In this document: one piece after another, positions 10,444-21,187 of the stretch
Numbering within the stretch: the stretch's first letter is position 1
Layout of the letters: every line of letters begins with the position of its first letter
DNA from: Sporisorium sorghi
Taxonomy: Eukaryota > Basidiomycota > Ustilaginomycetes > Ustilaginales > Ustilaginaceae
Reading direction: 5' to 3'
Assembly: GCA_023212695.1 (NCBI GenBank)
Contig: JALCCG010000159.1
Location: 1 to 50,052 of the forward strand
Length of the DNA: 50,052 bases
Notes under the pieces: generated by a model
The model's database searches: none
Seen by the model: the letters and a program-made list of their open reading frames with translations, nothing else
Told to the model about the DNA's origin: nothing
Program-made: the position numbers and the translations under genes

Positions 10444-10838
10444 GTCGATTGCTGTCGTAGCTCTGTTGAGTACTGTATGCAGAGAGAGCGTCGAGGATGA
10501 GTCGTGAAGATGCAGATGATGGTGGAGACGAGTGGAGATGACATGCAACCGCAGATGAAACTGCTGCGCACTTTTGATTTCATTTTCTCCGCTTTTTGCT
10601 GAATTTTCGGAACAAGGTCACGTGATGGATAAATTTGGGGTTGGAGAACGCGTTGTCCGTAAGTGGATGCAACTGAAATTGACTTTTTGAGCATGCAGAA
10701 TGCGCTTGTGCTTTCGACCCTGCAGCCAAGCCAGGCCAAGCGAAGTGACCAACACTTTTTTTTGTCTGACGCATTGGTCATGTCTCGCACACCATCCTCG
10801 TCACCTTCACTCGCAGTATCAAACTCACGAAAACCTGG
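10444..10838. promoter_or_regulatory. Bidirectional promoter between the RBM39-type and WRAP73-type genes
   Basis: 395 bp between opposing start codons. It includes an AT-rich stretch near 10570-10640 (GATTTCATTTTC, GAATTTTCGG, TAAATTTGG) and an 8-T run near 10757-10764 followed by a CT/CACC-rich leader. Confidence 0.45.
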
Positions 10839-12446
10839 ATGGATTTCACAGCCGCCTACCGGCATGCCGCGTGGCGCTGCATCGCCTTCTCGCCCGGTTC
10901 GACCTTCTTAGCTTCAGTCACGGGAGACGACGCATGCTCCATCGTCGTTCGAGCCAGCTCCACTTTGCAAGTCATCCGAACATGGACCCTGGAAGCATCC
11001 ATCAGCGTTCTAGAATGGTCGCCCGACGGCACGTTCCTGCTGGCAGCGCATCCGGGGCAGAAGGAGGACGGCGTGGTGTTCGTCGTATCGCTCGATCCGG
11101 CCAAGGAGGCGAATGACGGTTCGGACGAGGGGTCGGGTTGGGTGGCTAGGATCGCGTCTGGGTCGGACGGGCTGGCGCATGCTACCTGGGCGCCGCCGTA
11201 TGGGCCCAAGACGCTTATACTGTTCAGCCAGAACCATCTGCGGGCGTCGCTGTACAACCTTGTCGACCAGCACATCTCGGCCATCGAGGGTCCCAAGCAC
11301 GACAAGATCGCATGGACGGCCAAGCAGCCCAACTTGTTCGCCAGCATCCTCAAGGGCGCCGAGCGCGATTCGCTCTACGTGTTTTCATGTCAGAAGCTGT
11401 CGCATAAGGATCTGCAGCAGTTCACCAACAAGCCGAGGTCGGACGAAGTGTGGAAGGTGGAGCAGGCGTTTCACCTTGCCACCAACGACGCCCAAGATGT
11501 ACTGTGGGCGCCGGACGGCAGCTGCTTGGCAGTGTGGGAGGGACCGCTAGAGTACAAGCTGCAAATCTATACGCCTCTGGGTGCACTTCGAGCGACGTTT
11601 CTCATCGAGCCGGACTCGGACACCAGCACGCCCGTCACACGAGCAGCCGCGGTCGTCGAGGCGCGACAACGATCGAAGCGACGCCAAGAATCGACAGATC
11701 TCACCAGCGTCGTTGCTGGCGGCGGCAGCGGCATTCGTCAGGTCGACTGGCATCCCTCGTCCCTCTTCCTCGCTGTTGGAGGCGGAGACGAAAAGGTGCG
11801 TATCCTGGAGAGCACGGAGTGGGAGGAAATCGCGTGTCTCGACCTCTCGAGCCCTTCGATCCGAGCAAGCAAGGATGCGCCTTCCATGCCAGTATACGGA
11901 CCTCTGATCGCATGGAGAGAGCCGCTGAGCTGGCTTGAAGAGACACGAGCGCGCGGCATTGTCGGCTTGGAGCAGGCCAGCTTGCCCGTCTCGCTCTCCT
12001 CCTCGGAAACCGACTCGAGCAAGTCCGGAACAAAACAAGGCGTAGCATGGATGGCATGGAGCCCCGAGGGCAACTTGCTCGCTGCTCTCAACGAACGTTT
12101 ACCGCATGTGGTGTGGATCTTTGCCTTTGCAGAGCCGGGCGAGGGCAGAGTGACGGGCAGCTCGCCGAGGCTGCTCGCCGTGTTGCAGCTCAATGGCCAT
12201 GCTCGCAAGGTGTGCTGGAGACCCGGCCACGCGGGCAAGCTCGGGGTGGTGTGCGACAATCGCGCCGTCTACACCTGGGAGCTGATCGCGACGTCGACAT
12301 CACAATACAGACAAAGAGCGGAAGCGATTCCAATACCCAACGACGAGCTCAAAGCGACTCAACTGCAGTGGTCGCCAGATGGGCAAAAGATTCTGCTGGC
12401 GTCCGACTCGCTCTTCTGCTGCGCTTTCGAGGCGGGCGAGGGCTGA
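10839..12446 (+). CDS. WD-repeat protein WRAP73/Wdr8
   Basis: Homolog of WRAP73 (WDR8). In animals and fission yeast this protein works at centrosomes or spindle pole bodies with SSX2IP/Msd1 to anchor minus-end microtubules and kinesin-14. One exon, 535 residues (human 460). The first blade begins at the N-terminus, FTAAYRHAAWRCIAFSPG. Diagnostic WRAP73 blocks include DVLWAPDGSCLAVWEGPLEY (about 222-241) and DWHPSSLFLAVGGGDEKVRI (about 303-322). The C-terminus has KLGVVCDNRAVYTWE and a final blade LQWSPDGQKILLASDS. The extra length comes from low-complexity loops near 265-290 and 345-395. The start is the first ATG of the blade region. It is convergent with ELP6, with 108 bp between stops. 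Confidence 0.9.
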   Translation: MDFTAAYRHAAWRCIAFSPGSTFLASVTGDDACSIVVRASSTLQVIRTWTLEASISVLEWSPDGTFLLAAHPGQKEDGVVFVVSLDPAKEANDGSDEGSGWVARIASGSDGLAHATWAPPYGPKTLILFSQNHLRASLYNLVDQHISAIEGPKHDKIAWTAKQPNLFASILKGAERDSLYVFSCQKLSHKDLQQFTNKPRSDEVWKVEQAFHLATNDAQDVLWAPDGSCLAVWEGPLEYKLQIYTPLGALRATFLIEPDSDTSTPVTRAAAVVEARQRSKRRQESTDLTSVVAGGGSGIRQVDWHPSSLFLAVGGGDEKVRILESTEWEEIACLDLSSPSIRASKDAPSMPVYGPLIAWREPLSWLEETRARGIVGLEQASLPVSLSSSETDSSKSGTKQGVAWMAWSPEGNLLAALNERLPHVVWIFAFAEPGEGRVTGSSPRLLAVLQLNGHARKVCWRPGHAGKLGVVCDNRAVYTWELIATSTSQYRQRAEAIPIPNDELKATQLQWSPDGQKILLASDSLFCCAFEAGEG

Positions 12447-12554
12447 GCTTTTTGGTGGTTGACAAATATGTACAGTAGCGAGGAGTGGTATGGCCAATCA
12501 TGCCAATCTGTTTGTACTAGTATCAAAGCGATTTGCTTGCTCGCTGCAGTGACG

Positions 12555-13670
12555 CTACAGGAAGCCTCTGCCTGTGCCACGTGCCCAGACCTGCACTCGA
12601 CCCGTGTTGGAGCCGACGGATGCGCCGCCGAGCGCTGCACTCTGTCCGTCGGGGGCGATGCGGTACAGCACGGCCTTGGCGCGATTGGGGCAAGGGGTGT
12701 CAATGGTAAACGCTTGGAGCGGAGGAGCGTCTCTGGATGCTGCTGCTTGCGATGGGCGGTGCGACGTAGGCAGAGCTCGTGCTAGCGATGGCCGTACCAA
12801 CGGATGGACGGTGATCTCGCCATCGCAGTCCCTGGCGCGTCCACTTGCGAGCTCCTTGACTTCGATCCATACGTCTGCTTTTTGCAGGAGGGTGTTGAGT
12901 AGGGACTCGTCGATGGGATCCGAGGCTCCACTTTTGCTGCTTGACGTGGCGTCGGCGTGCATGAGCGTGATGATGCTCGCCTGGCTCTTTGCTGCAAGAG
13001 AAGTGAGGGCGCCGAGCCAGTTGGTCAGGAGGCGGGAGACATCGATAGGTTGACCAAAGGAGTCGCTGGGGTCCAATGCCCAAGCGAGCGAAGTCAGGTC
13101 GTCAACCACGATGAGCGCTGTCGAAGTCCAGTCGGATGATGAGTCGTCCCCATCCTCACTTCTAGAAGTGTCTTGAAGCTCGTCTGCTACTTTGCTGTAT
13201 AGCCGGAGCAGCGATCGTTCCGCCTCAGATCTCTCCTCTCCGACTTGCACCCTAGCAACGGCATCCGCAATACCATCGCCATCGAGCGCCGCTAGAACCT
13301 CCGCATTGGCATCAATAAATGCGAAAGATCCATCGCGCATCCCTTCGTCCAAATGCACCGCCGACTTGCGTGCGACATTCTTGAGATGTACACTTCCATC
13401 CGAGCCACAGCCTAGCCAGATGACCTTGGTGTGAGCCTTAGCCTTGCCCTTTGCATCCGTCCTCGCTGACGAGCTTGCTGAGCGGTGTATTTTGTTGATG
13501 GAATGAGCTGCTCTGAGAAAGTGTGTGAGGACGAAGAGGGCGGGCGAGTCGATGGTATCTGTGACGAGGATGTGGGAAGAGCGTGGTGGGATGGGCGTCC
13601 TTTCCGCCGCAGACGATGGACCGGCGCTGCTGCCAGAGGGGAAGGATAGGAGCGTGTCGAGATTTGGCAT
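12555..13670 (-). CDS. ELP6: Elongator complex subunit Elp6
   Basis: RecA-fold, ATP-binding-loop-lacking subunit of the Elp4-Elp5-Elp6 ring, which serves wobble-uridine (cm5U) modification of tRNA by Elongator. 371 residues from MPNLDTLLSFPSG, which matches the short Elp6 N-terminus. Family blocks are visible: HILVTDTIDSPALFVLTHFL (strand plus helix after the degenerate P-loop position), KVIWLGCG followed by HLKNVARK, ALIVVDDLTSLAWAL (Walker-B-like strand, about residue 210), and SQASIITLMHAD. No GKT/S Walker A lysine is present, as is usual for Elp6. An in-frame ATG 26 codons upstream (13748) is possible but adds unconserved residues. It shares a 1.1-kb upstream region with the glycosyltransferase gene. 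Confidence 0.85.
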   Translation of the reverse strand: MPNLDTLLSFPSGSSAGPSSAAERTPIPPRSSHILVTDTIDSPALFVLTHFLRAAHSINKIHRSASSSARTDAKGKAKAHTKVIWLGCGSDGSVHLKNVARKSAVHLDEGMRDGSFAFIDANAEVLAALDGDGIADAVARVQVGEERSEAERSLLRLYSKVADELQDTSRSEDGDDSSSDWTSTALIVVDDLTSLAWALDPSDSFGQPIDVSRLLTNWLGALTSLAAKSQASIITLMHADATSSSKSGASDPIDESLLNTLLQKADVWIEVKELASGRARDCDGEITVHPLVRPSLARALPTSHRPSQAAASRDAPPLQAFTIDTPCPNRAKAVLYRIAPDGQSAALGGASVGSNTGRVQVWARGTGRGFL

Positions 13671-13889
13671 CGTGAGCGGTGGCTTATCCCTTTTCAGACT
13701 CTTGCCGTCTTTCGCCGTAAGAAGTACGAGGAGAGGAGGGTGCGACAAGAACGAGCAAGAGCTTGCCAGATGAAGAAGATCGTGTGAGCGAAGATTCCAA
13801 AAAGTCGTCGAGGTGGAGGAGCAGATCGGGCAGTGTACTGACCCCGATGCATACGATGAGAAAAATAAGCTTTTTCAGAAATCAACCTC

Positions 13890-13928
13890 AAAAAAAAAGA
13901 AAAAGAAAAAGAGAAAAAAAAAAAAAAA
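13890..13928 (+). repeat. A-rich tract interrupted by G
   Basis: 39 bp of A with five single G interruptions, in the ELP6 upstream region. It may act as a nucleosome-excluding poly(dA:dT) element; that role is inferred. Confidence 0.8.
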
Positions 13929-14680
13929 GAAGCGGTAGAACCGCACGTGGACGCTTCTTTGTCACCGAGACAATCAAAGCGAAAAGGGGCGCGAGAGAGC
14001 GAGAACGTGCACATCTTTCGCTCCGTATCTCGGCACCACCACCACAGCTGCCCACAAGCTCATGCCCATGCCACTCAATGTTCGTTTGGCTTGCAGAGCG
14101 TGCGCTCTGATGACTGACTCGGCAACTGTCGTCCTCAAATCTTGCCAACAACAAAGTGCTCTGCGGACAGATGGCGGGTGAAAGTGTGTGTGTGTGTTGC
14201 ATTTTCTGGCACTGTTGTACAAGCGAGCGGCTAAAATTGCTCTTTCTCCCTTGCGACCGTGGACAATCGGACATGTCAACGTGCGCAGCTTAGTCTCGAG
14301 CCTCGCATTGTTTCCTCGACACGGTCTGCCCAACATGACGCCGTTCTCCGCGCCGGCATCACCCTGTTCACGTTGTCTTGCTCCATGGCTCGGCTCTCGG
14401 CACTTGTTTCTTTCTGGCAGAATCCCAGTTGCAGCTGCAGATAGCTTTTCATGCAGGGTCGAGTCGTAGCAAGTCGTACGCCAGCCAGCCGCCGCGTTCT
14501 TGACAGAAACGCCGATCCTGTGACCTGTCGCGCAAGTGACATTCTTTCGCTCGTTGAAGCTGCGTGTGACGATGCTGTGAGGTGTGCACGCTCGAGTCGT
14601 CTGACTAGCCTGTGGTGCTGTGACTGCTCCTGCCCAGCAACACCGACCGCGTCGAGCAACAGTTGCCACACTTCAGACCA

Positions 14681-14696
14681 CCCCCCCCCCCCCCCC
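14681..14696 (+). repeat. 16-base poly-C run
   Basis: Uninterrupted C16, 115 bp upstream of the GT4 start. It is prone to length error in sequencing, and it prevents trusting the reading frame upstream of 14812. Confidence 0.9.
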
Positions 14697-14811
14697 AAGT
14701 GGTCTTGCTTTCCTGTTTGCCATCATCTCTTTCCTCCTCACCACCACCACCATCGCGTTCCTCCTCTCTCGGTCTGTACAGCAATCTGCGTACAGCCCGC
14801 AATCGGCCGCC

Positions 14812-16833
14812 ATGTCACATTTGCAAACCGCTCCGGTCGCGATGAGCATCGACGACATCGTCCACGCCTATCCACGCGATGCCAAACGTCCCAAACTCCG
14901 CGTTGCCATCGTCACGGAAAACTTCCTGCCCAAGATCGACGGCGTCACCCGCTCGCTCGCTCGCCTGCTCGAGCACCTCAACAACGAAGGCCACGAAGCC
15001 ATGGTGCTCGGCCCCGAGACCGGCATCCGCCAGTACGCCGGCCACCCTGTCGTCGGCACCTTCGGCGTGCCGCTCATCATCTACCCGGGGCTCAAGCTCA
15101 ACTTCATGCGTCCGCGCTTCGTGCGGCGTCTGCAGCAGTTCAAGCCGGACGTGATCCATTTCGTCGATCCGATCTGGCTGGGTGCGCAGATGCTGCCGGC
15201 GGTGCAGAAGTGGTTGCCGGACGTGCCGTGTGTTTCGTCGTACCACACCAACTTGCCTACGTATGCGACGCTGTTTGGCATGCCGTGGCTGGAGCATACC
15301 ATGTGGAACCTGACGAGGAATCTGCATGATCGGTGCGAGATCATCTTTTGCCCCTCGGAGAGTACGAGGAGGATGCTGAGCAGTAAAGGGTTTTCGAACG
15401 TCGAGATCTGGTCGCGCGGGGTGGATACCGAGCTGTTTAATCCGCAGGCTAGGGATGAGAATCTGAGGGAGAGCTGGGGGTGCACGCCCAAGCCGGCGAA
15501 CTTGCGCTTGCCGCTGTCGCCGTCGGTGGCTGCTGCCGATGCTGCTGCTAAGTTTGGATCAGAGCACGCGGCGCTGTCGCATCTGGCGGGCAAGCTGGGC
15601 GTGTCGATCGTACAGCCTAATGGGAAGCGGTCGAGTGCGTCCGATGACGACAGCTTCATCCGCACCCCGCCTACCGGACCTGCTACCTCGCCCGATTTTA
15701 CCTTCACCCCGCCACCTGCGTACGACAGCCTGGCGGGCGTCCCTGACCTTCCCTCGGGCGGGTTCCTCCTTCCCCCACCTGCCCTGCCTTCGAACACTGC
15801 CGCTGCGGGCTCCACCTCATCTTCGATCCCCGCCAACCTGCGCGTCGAGCCCGAGCCCTCGAACTCGAAGACCGTTGTGCTGTACGTCGGCCGCATCTCG
15901 TGGGAGAAGAACCTGCGTCTGCTCATCGAGGCATTCAAGCTGCTCCCCACCTCCGTGCGCTCCAAAGCCAAACTCGTGTTCGTCGGCGACGGTCCGGCAC
16001 GTGGCGACCTCACCCGCCTGTGCAACAAGCTCGAGCTGGACGCGTCGTTCATGGGTCACCAAAAGGGCTCGCGTCTGGCGGCCATGTATGCTTCGGCTAG
16101 CATCTTTGCGTTCCCGAGCTTCACCGAGACGTTTGGGCAGGTGGTGCTCGAGGCGCTTGCTTCGGGGTTGCCTGTGGTGGGGCTGCATGCGGAGGGCACG
16201 TCGGATCTGGTGAGTCATGGGCGGACTGGGTTGTTGCTGGATGTGAATGCGGTGGCGAAGGCGAGCACTGTAGCGGCCGAGTCGCAGCCTGCGACGCCGG
16301 GCGCGAGGGGGTTGAACACCGCAGACCGCGGCGCCGCAGCGAGAGCGATCAGCGAGTTTGCCAACGCCGCCTCGTCGGCTGCGTTCAACTTGCGCCCCCC
16401 GACCAGCTCGCCCGACCGCGCCAAACCCACCGCTGCGGTCGACGTTGGTCTGCCTACACCCATCCCGAGCACGCTCGACTTCAAAGCCAGCATGACCCCC
16501 AACACCCCCTGGTTCCACCAGTGCGCCAAATCCTACTCGATGCTCCTCGAACGCTTGATCCTCGACCGCCAAACACGCGCACTCATGGGTCAGCGCGCCA
16601 CCCTCTACGCAGCCCGCAAGACCTGGTGGGACGCCATGGACGCTCCCGTGCGCGGCTACGAACATGTCATCCAACAGTCCGGCCTCAAGAATCTGTCCGA
16701 CGACGAACTAGAGGCCTGGCGCAACAAGCAGCGCAAGAACGCTCCCTTGACAGGACCCAGGATCAAGCTCGCCGTCGTCCTGTACGTCGCGCTGTTCGCG
16801 TGCCTCGTCTGGCTGCTCTTCTTGTCCAAGTGA
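14812..16833 (+). CDS. Family 4 glycosyltransferase with C-terminal membrane anchor
   Basis: Predicted retaining GT-B glycosyltransferase, of the SQD2/MgtA-like branch of GT4; donor and acceptor are unknown. 673 residues. The N-terminal Rossmann domain begins RVAIVTENFLPKIDGVTRSL near residue 30 and includes DVIHFVDPIWLG and SSYHTNLPTYA. The nucleotide-sugar domain has VLYVGRISWEKNLRLLIEAF (about 350) and the E-x7-E motif TETFGQVVLE with Glu439 and Glu447. A disordered Pro/Ser insert sits at about 230-345. The last 20 or so residues (AVVLYVALFACLVWLLFL) form one membrane helix, so the enzyme is probably tail-anchored on ER or Golgi. The start follows an excellent GGCCGCCATG context. The frame is open 64 codons upstream and would add a hydrophobic segment, but that part reads through a CT-rich leader and a C16 run. 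Confidence 0.85.
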   Translation: MSHLQTAPVAMSIDDIVHAYPRDAKRPKLRVAIVTENFLPKIDGVTRSLARLLEHLNNEGHEAMVLGPETGIRQYAGHPVVGTFGVPLIIYPGLKLNFMRPRFVRRLQQFKPDVIHFVDPIWLGAQMLPAVQKWLPDVPCVSSYHTNLPTYATLFGMPWLEHTMWNLTRNLHDRCEIIFCPSESTRRMLSSKGFSNVEIWSRGVDTELFNPQARDENLRESWGCTPKPANLRLPLSPSVAAADAAAKFGSEHAALSHLAGKLGVSIVQPNGKRSSASDDDSFIRTPPTGPATSPDFTFTPPPAYDSLAGVPDLPSGGFLLPPPALPSNTAAAGSTSSSIPANLRVEPEPSNSKTVVLYVGRISWEKNLRLLIEAFKLLPTSVRSKAKLVFVGDGPARGDLTRLCNKLELDASFMGHQKGSRLAAMYASASIFAFPSFTETFGQVVLEALASGLPVVGLHAEGTSDLVSHGRTGLLLDVNAVAKASTVAAESQPATPGARGLNTADRGAAARAISEFANAASSAAFNLRPPTSSPDRAKPTAAVDVGLPTPIPSTLDFKASMTPNTPWFHQCAKSYSMLLERLILDRQTRALMGQRATLYAARKTWWDAMDAPVRGYEHVIQQSGLKNLSDDELEAWRNKQRKNAPLTGPRIKLAVVLYVALFACLVWLLFLSK

Positions 16834-16983
16834 TGTGTTTAGACTTGGCTCTCGTTTCGGCTCTCATATACCCGTCTCTTGTCTCACGTTCACGCCTCTT
16901 TCTCAGTCTCGTTCTCACTTTGACGAAATGCAACGACGTTCTCCAACTTTAACACCCCTCTGCCTATGCTATCTCTATGAACA

Positions 16984-18292
16984 TCACATCAACAAAGCCA
17001 CAAAGTTGCTCGGGAACGTATTCGCCCCAACCTTCCTCCTCGCCTCATCCAACAGCTCGCCCTGCCACCACCCATCCGCCTCGGTATGCGTCACCGCAAT
17101 GATGTCGCCCGTCGTGAAACTAAACTCGTCCGGGTTCGTCGCCTGGTAGTCGTACAGCGCCTTGACGTAGAACAGGATCGGCTGGCCTGCGTCGCTGTAC
17201 TGGCCCGTCGGCGCGTGACCTTGCGGCTGACTGGGTCCGGCTGCGCTCGGAGGAGGCGCTGCGGCTGCCGGGGGAGGAGCTTGTGCGGGGGCAGGGGCGG
17301 GGCTGGTAGCTCGTGCCCACTGCTGCTGCTGGTAGTGCGAGGGTGCGACGCTGGCGGTGCTTTGTTGCTGCGCATGTGCTGCGACGCCGTTGGGCTGCTG
17401 ACCCGCCTGCTGCTGTTGTAGGTACTCGTGCATGTACGCCGACGCGGGTGTCTCTTGCGCTCTGGCGTACTGCGAGCCCTGCTGCTGCATCGGAGGTGCG
17501 CCGTAGTATCCACCGGGCCCAACCGGCTGCGCAGGCTGCTGCTGTGCTCCCGCGTACGCACTCTGCATAGGCGCCGGAGAGCCAGCGTACTGCGCCAGGT
17601 GCGCCGGCACGCTCTGACTCGCGGCAGCAGCGGTGGGAGGCTGTGGTGCCTGTCCGTAGCCAGCAGGCGCATGCCCCCCGTACGGCTGCTGTGGCTGCGG
17701 CTGCTGAGGCGCCATCTGCGGAATCGACTGGCCAACGGTCGAGTACACCGACGGCTGTGCCGCATGCCCCTGGTACGGCTGGCGACCATCGGCAGCCGCA
17801 GCCGCCGGTGGAGGTGCGCCTTGGTAGCCGTACGGGCTCTGCAGCTGGTGCGGCGGCGCCTGGCTGTACTGACTCGTGACAGAAGGGTGCGCTTGGTGAT
17901 GAGGCTTCTGCTGTGGGTAGTTGGCATGCACAACCGAGGGTGGGCGCGCCTGTTGCTGCTGCTGCTGCTGCTGGACGGGCGGCGGCGGCGGCTGCTGCTG
18001 AGGAGGAACACTGCCAGCTCTCCTCATATAGTCGACAGCCATCTGATCGTGCGTCACCGAACCAGTGGCGTCCAGAGCGATTCCCAGCGGAGTGGTGCTG
18101 CGCACGGGCACCTGCGACTGGCGCCTCGAAAGCGTGCCCGTCTTGGGCTGGTCCGACGACGGCGCTGGCACTCTGGGAGACTGAGCTGCCTGTTGCTGGT
18201 GCTGCAACTGCTGCTGTTGCTGCGTGGGTCGAGACCACGGCTGGGGACTGGGGCTTCGGCCTCGTGCTCCAACACCGGCAAAGCCCTGTTCG

Positions 18293-18333
<41 letters not shown>

Positions 18334-20283
18334 GTTGGGACTCCTGGGAGCTTCGGCAGCCTGTGTACCCGCGCGAGATGCGACCGAGTTGTGTCGAGAC
18401 AGCGACTTGCGTTCGCCGGGGAACGACTGGCCGTACTGCCCTACAACTTCCTCGACAGGCAAAGGCGAAGCAGCGCGTGGTGGAGCCTGCATAAAGGCGG
18501 CCGAGGGCGAACGGGCGCGAGGCGGCATGTTGCTGGCCATGGACGGCGAGGGCGAATGAGCGCGGTGCTGCGGGGGCATGTTCTGTACGATCTGACCGGG
18601 TTGGGCAAAGGGCGCAGGCGGTTGCGGCTCGATGGAAAGGCTCTCCCTGCGAGCTGGACTGGGCGATTTGCCGCCAGGACGCATGCGTAAGCTGGCAAGC
18701 GCCTTGGCGATAGGGTCGTCGTCGTCGTCTACAGCGCTAGCGGCGGATGCAGCGTTGTTGTTGCTGCTACTGCCACCACCAAGAGGCGCGACGGGCGCGG
18801 GGCGAGAAGAGGACGACTGGGATTTGGGCGAGTTGGGATGAGATAGAGAAGAGGTGCGCGCAAGGAACTTTTTAGTCGACATGCTTCGTTGCGGCGATGA
18901 AAAGGCTGGCGTCGTCGGCGGAGGGGGACTCACTGGGTTGGCGGAAGGTGCGGGAGCGGGAGCAGCGTGGCTTGGAGGCAGTGCGGGAGGAGCAGCCGGC
19001 TGCTGAGGCTCTGCGTCGTATTGAGCAACGGGCTGGGGAGGCACGGGCTTGTCGTGATAGAGGCCGTTGCGAGGAGCTGCTGCAGGCTGCTGCGAGGCAG
19101 GCTGGACGGGCTGGGGTGGCTGCGGCGACACTGGCTGATGGGGCTCTTGAGGATGTTGCGGCGACGTCTGTTGCTGCTGCTGCTGCTGTTGCGGCTGTGG
19201 CTGCTGCGGGATAGGGAGCTGCGTGGGACGCGTAGTGTTGCGCTGGAATCTGGCACTGTGATAGGTGGGTCGAGCAGGAGGAGCCTGTCCCTTGGCGTAG
19301 TTGATGTACTCGGGTGGAGCAGGGATGAGGGAGCCGGTGCCGCAGTACTCGATGAAGAACTGCACGTCGCGAGGCGTATCGACGTTCTCGAGGCTGACAC
19401 GGATGCGCTCGCACGATTCGTCATCAGCCACGCAGACGGCCGAGACGGCATTGGCAAAGTTCCAGAGGTTGCTCTTGGTGAAATCGATGCGCTCCTCTTC
19501 CTGGTCTTGGCACTGGTCGAGGTAGGCCTTCCACTCTGCGTTCCACTTTACGGTGGTATCTCGAAGAGCACGGACAAAGTTTTGGTAGTCCCTGTCGTTC
19601 TGGCTGACGGTGGCCTGCGCCTTGTCGAGCTTGTAGGCGACCTTGTCGAGGTCCTTGCCCTGAACCAAGCTGCTCTGAGCGGTGTATCCGTTGATCTTGA
19701 TGCAATCCTGCTCGTACTTTTCGCGCGACTTGTTGACGTAGCTCTCCTGGGTCTGCTTGTGCTTGTGGAGCTTTTCAATGTTGGCCTGAGCAGCTTTACG
19801 CGAGTTCCAGCTCTTGTTGGCAAAGTCGGTAACGGCGCCTTCGAGGTCCTTTTTGATCATGTTGGCGAGATCGGCATGGGTGCGCGAAGTTGTGTCGAGC
19901 TCGACCTTGACGACGTCGAAAGCGGCCTTGAGTGCGCCGGTCTCGCTGTGTCCGATCGGCTGACGGGAGAGTTTTGCGAGGCGTTTTGCATACTCTGCTT
20001 CGATGTCGGCGCGTTCCTTGTAGAGCGACTTGAGTTCGTCGAGGGTGCGCTGGGATGCCTTCATACGAGCCGAGATGGCTTCGAAGCCTGCATCGTTGAG
20101 ACCCCAAAAGGCATTGCAGAAGGAGGCGGTCTCGGACAACTGCTGGCGGATGTATTCGTCTTCTGCAGCGATGCGTCGACCCGCTTCTCCGCCATCGGAA
20201 CCCATGCTGCCACTTGCGCGTTCTGCTCGAGAACGTGAGCTGTGACCCGAGCCCGCCGATGCTGAGCGACGATCTGAGGGCAT
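16984..20283 (-). CDS. F-BAR and SH3 domain protein of the Cdc15/Imp2/Hof1 family
   Basis: Membrane-bending scaffold for the cytokinetic actin ring and septum. One exon, 1,099 residues. The F-BAR domain spans about 40-300, beginning FCNAFWGLNDAGFEAI and including the FCH-typical KSLYKERADIEAEYAKRLAKL. The middle, about 330-1030, is a Gln/Pro/Ala/Ser-rich disordered region with CAG-coded glutamine runs, the longest at 18295-18334. A C-terminal SH3 domain occupies about 1036-1096, with ALYDYQ, the acidic RT loop, the conserved WW of DGWWQGEL, and PSNFVALL. In Cdc15 homologs the central region is the main phosphorylation target, and the many SP, RSPS and TP sites here fit that. It is convergent with the GT4 gene (150 bp) and divergent from the CorA-like gene. 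Confidence 0.93.
18295..18334 (-). repeat. CAG/CTG trinucleotide tract coding poly-glutamine
   Basis: About 13 CTG units (CAG on the coding strand) inside the disordered region of the F-BAR gene. Similar shorter tracts occur at 17957-17975 and 19169-19191. Confidence 0.9.
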
Positions 20284-20356
20284 GGTGGTGGAGAAGAAAG
20301 AGACTCGGCTGAGTCAGGCGAAAAGACGAGTGCGATGGCAGCAGAGGAGGAGGACC

Positions 20357-20391
20357 GTGCAGTGCAGTGCAGTGCAGTGCAGTGCAGTGCA
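20357..20391 (+). repeat. (GTGCA)7 pentanucleotide repeat
   Basis: Seven perfect tandem copies of GTGCA ending about 108 bp from the 20283 start codon, so probably in the leader or core promoter of the F-BAR gene. Confidence 0.95.
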
Positions 20392-21168
20392 GCGAGAAGC
20401 GGGTCGGACCTCTTTCCGACAAGGGCGATGTGCAGTGCTCGATTAAGCTTTTGGATGTGATCGATGGCGTGGAATTTGCTTTTTGACCTGACTCGATACA
20501 GCGGCGTGTCAGGACGAGATGAGATGTTTCGGAGCAGGTCCGAAAGAGGGTGTGAACTGAAGTCGAAAAGGATGACTGTAATCGATGACGAGACACCAGC
20601 CAGACGTGATCGATACGAGGCTCGGTGATCTTGTGATAGAGGTGAAGAGCGACACGCACGATATCAAGTGGGTGATAGTGATGGTGGTGACCGTGACAAT
20701 GATGCAGCGTGCACACCAACCTCAGACTGCGGTGTTGGTTTGGCGAGCTGGCCTCTGCGCATCATCAACGCACGCATAGAAATTCAAAACAACTTTTCGT
20801 CGTCACTCGCGCCAAAATCGAGGACTCAAAATTCAGCTTTCCTTTTCAAGCAAACGCGTGTCTCTGCTCATCATCTCTTCCATCTCCTGCCTGTGTTGAT
20901 GGGGGCGTTGATGGCCCCTCGGAACACCCCTCAAAGCTTCCAAGCCATTTTTGCGACCTATTTGTATTGTGAGATCGCCACTGTTCAATGGCTAGCAGCA
21001 AAATCACGGCATGAAACCAGGAAAACGTGCGTAGAGAATGCAGATTTTCGTGATTCTTTCTCGGCACGGCAAGCAAAGCCCTCACCCCAAAGTCTGGAGT
21101 GCCGCCGGTTCACACTCGCAGACCGCAGAACAGTGTGGCGTTTCGGAACTTCTTCTGCTTCGACGGAT

Positions 21169-21187
21169 CTCTCTCTCTCTCTCTCTC
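21169..21187 (+). repeat. (CT)n microsatellite
   Basis: 19 bp of alternating CT in the upstream region of the CorA-like gene, a common pyrimidine-rich promoter or leader feature. Confidence 0.85.

Larger units (their letters stand above)
13671..14811. promoter_or_regulatory. Long divergent spacer between ELP6 and the GT4 gene
   Basis: 1,141 bp with no supported gene. It contains an A-rich run at 13890-13928, a short (TG)n tract near 14184-14197, a 16-C run at 14681-14696, and a CT/CACC-rich leader just before 14812. Open frames here run through homopolymers and show no homology that I recognise. Confidence 0.5.

Noticed and set aside
10444..10548. Upstream start for the RBM39-type protein
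   Set aside because: The additional 35 residues are His/Ser/Leu-rich leader-like sequence, and MYADLEE gives the plausible N-terminus.
13671..13748. Upstream start for Elp6
   Set aside because: Adds 26 unconserved residues; MPNLDTLLSFPSG fits the short family N-terminus.
14620..14811. N-terminal extension of the GT4 protein with a membrane helix
   Set aside because: It depends on reading through C16 and a CT-rich leader; the downstream ATG has a near-ideal context. Kept only as a finding.
17428..18690. 420-codon open frame on the plus strand, rich in Arg and Leu
   Set aside because: Antisense of the CAG-rich part of the F-BAR gene; Leu runs arise from CTG repeats.
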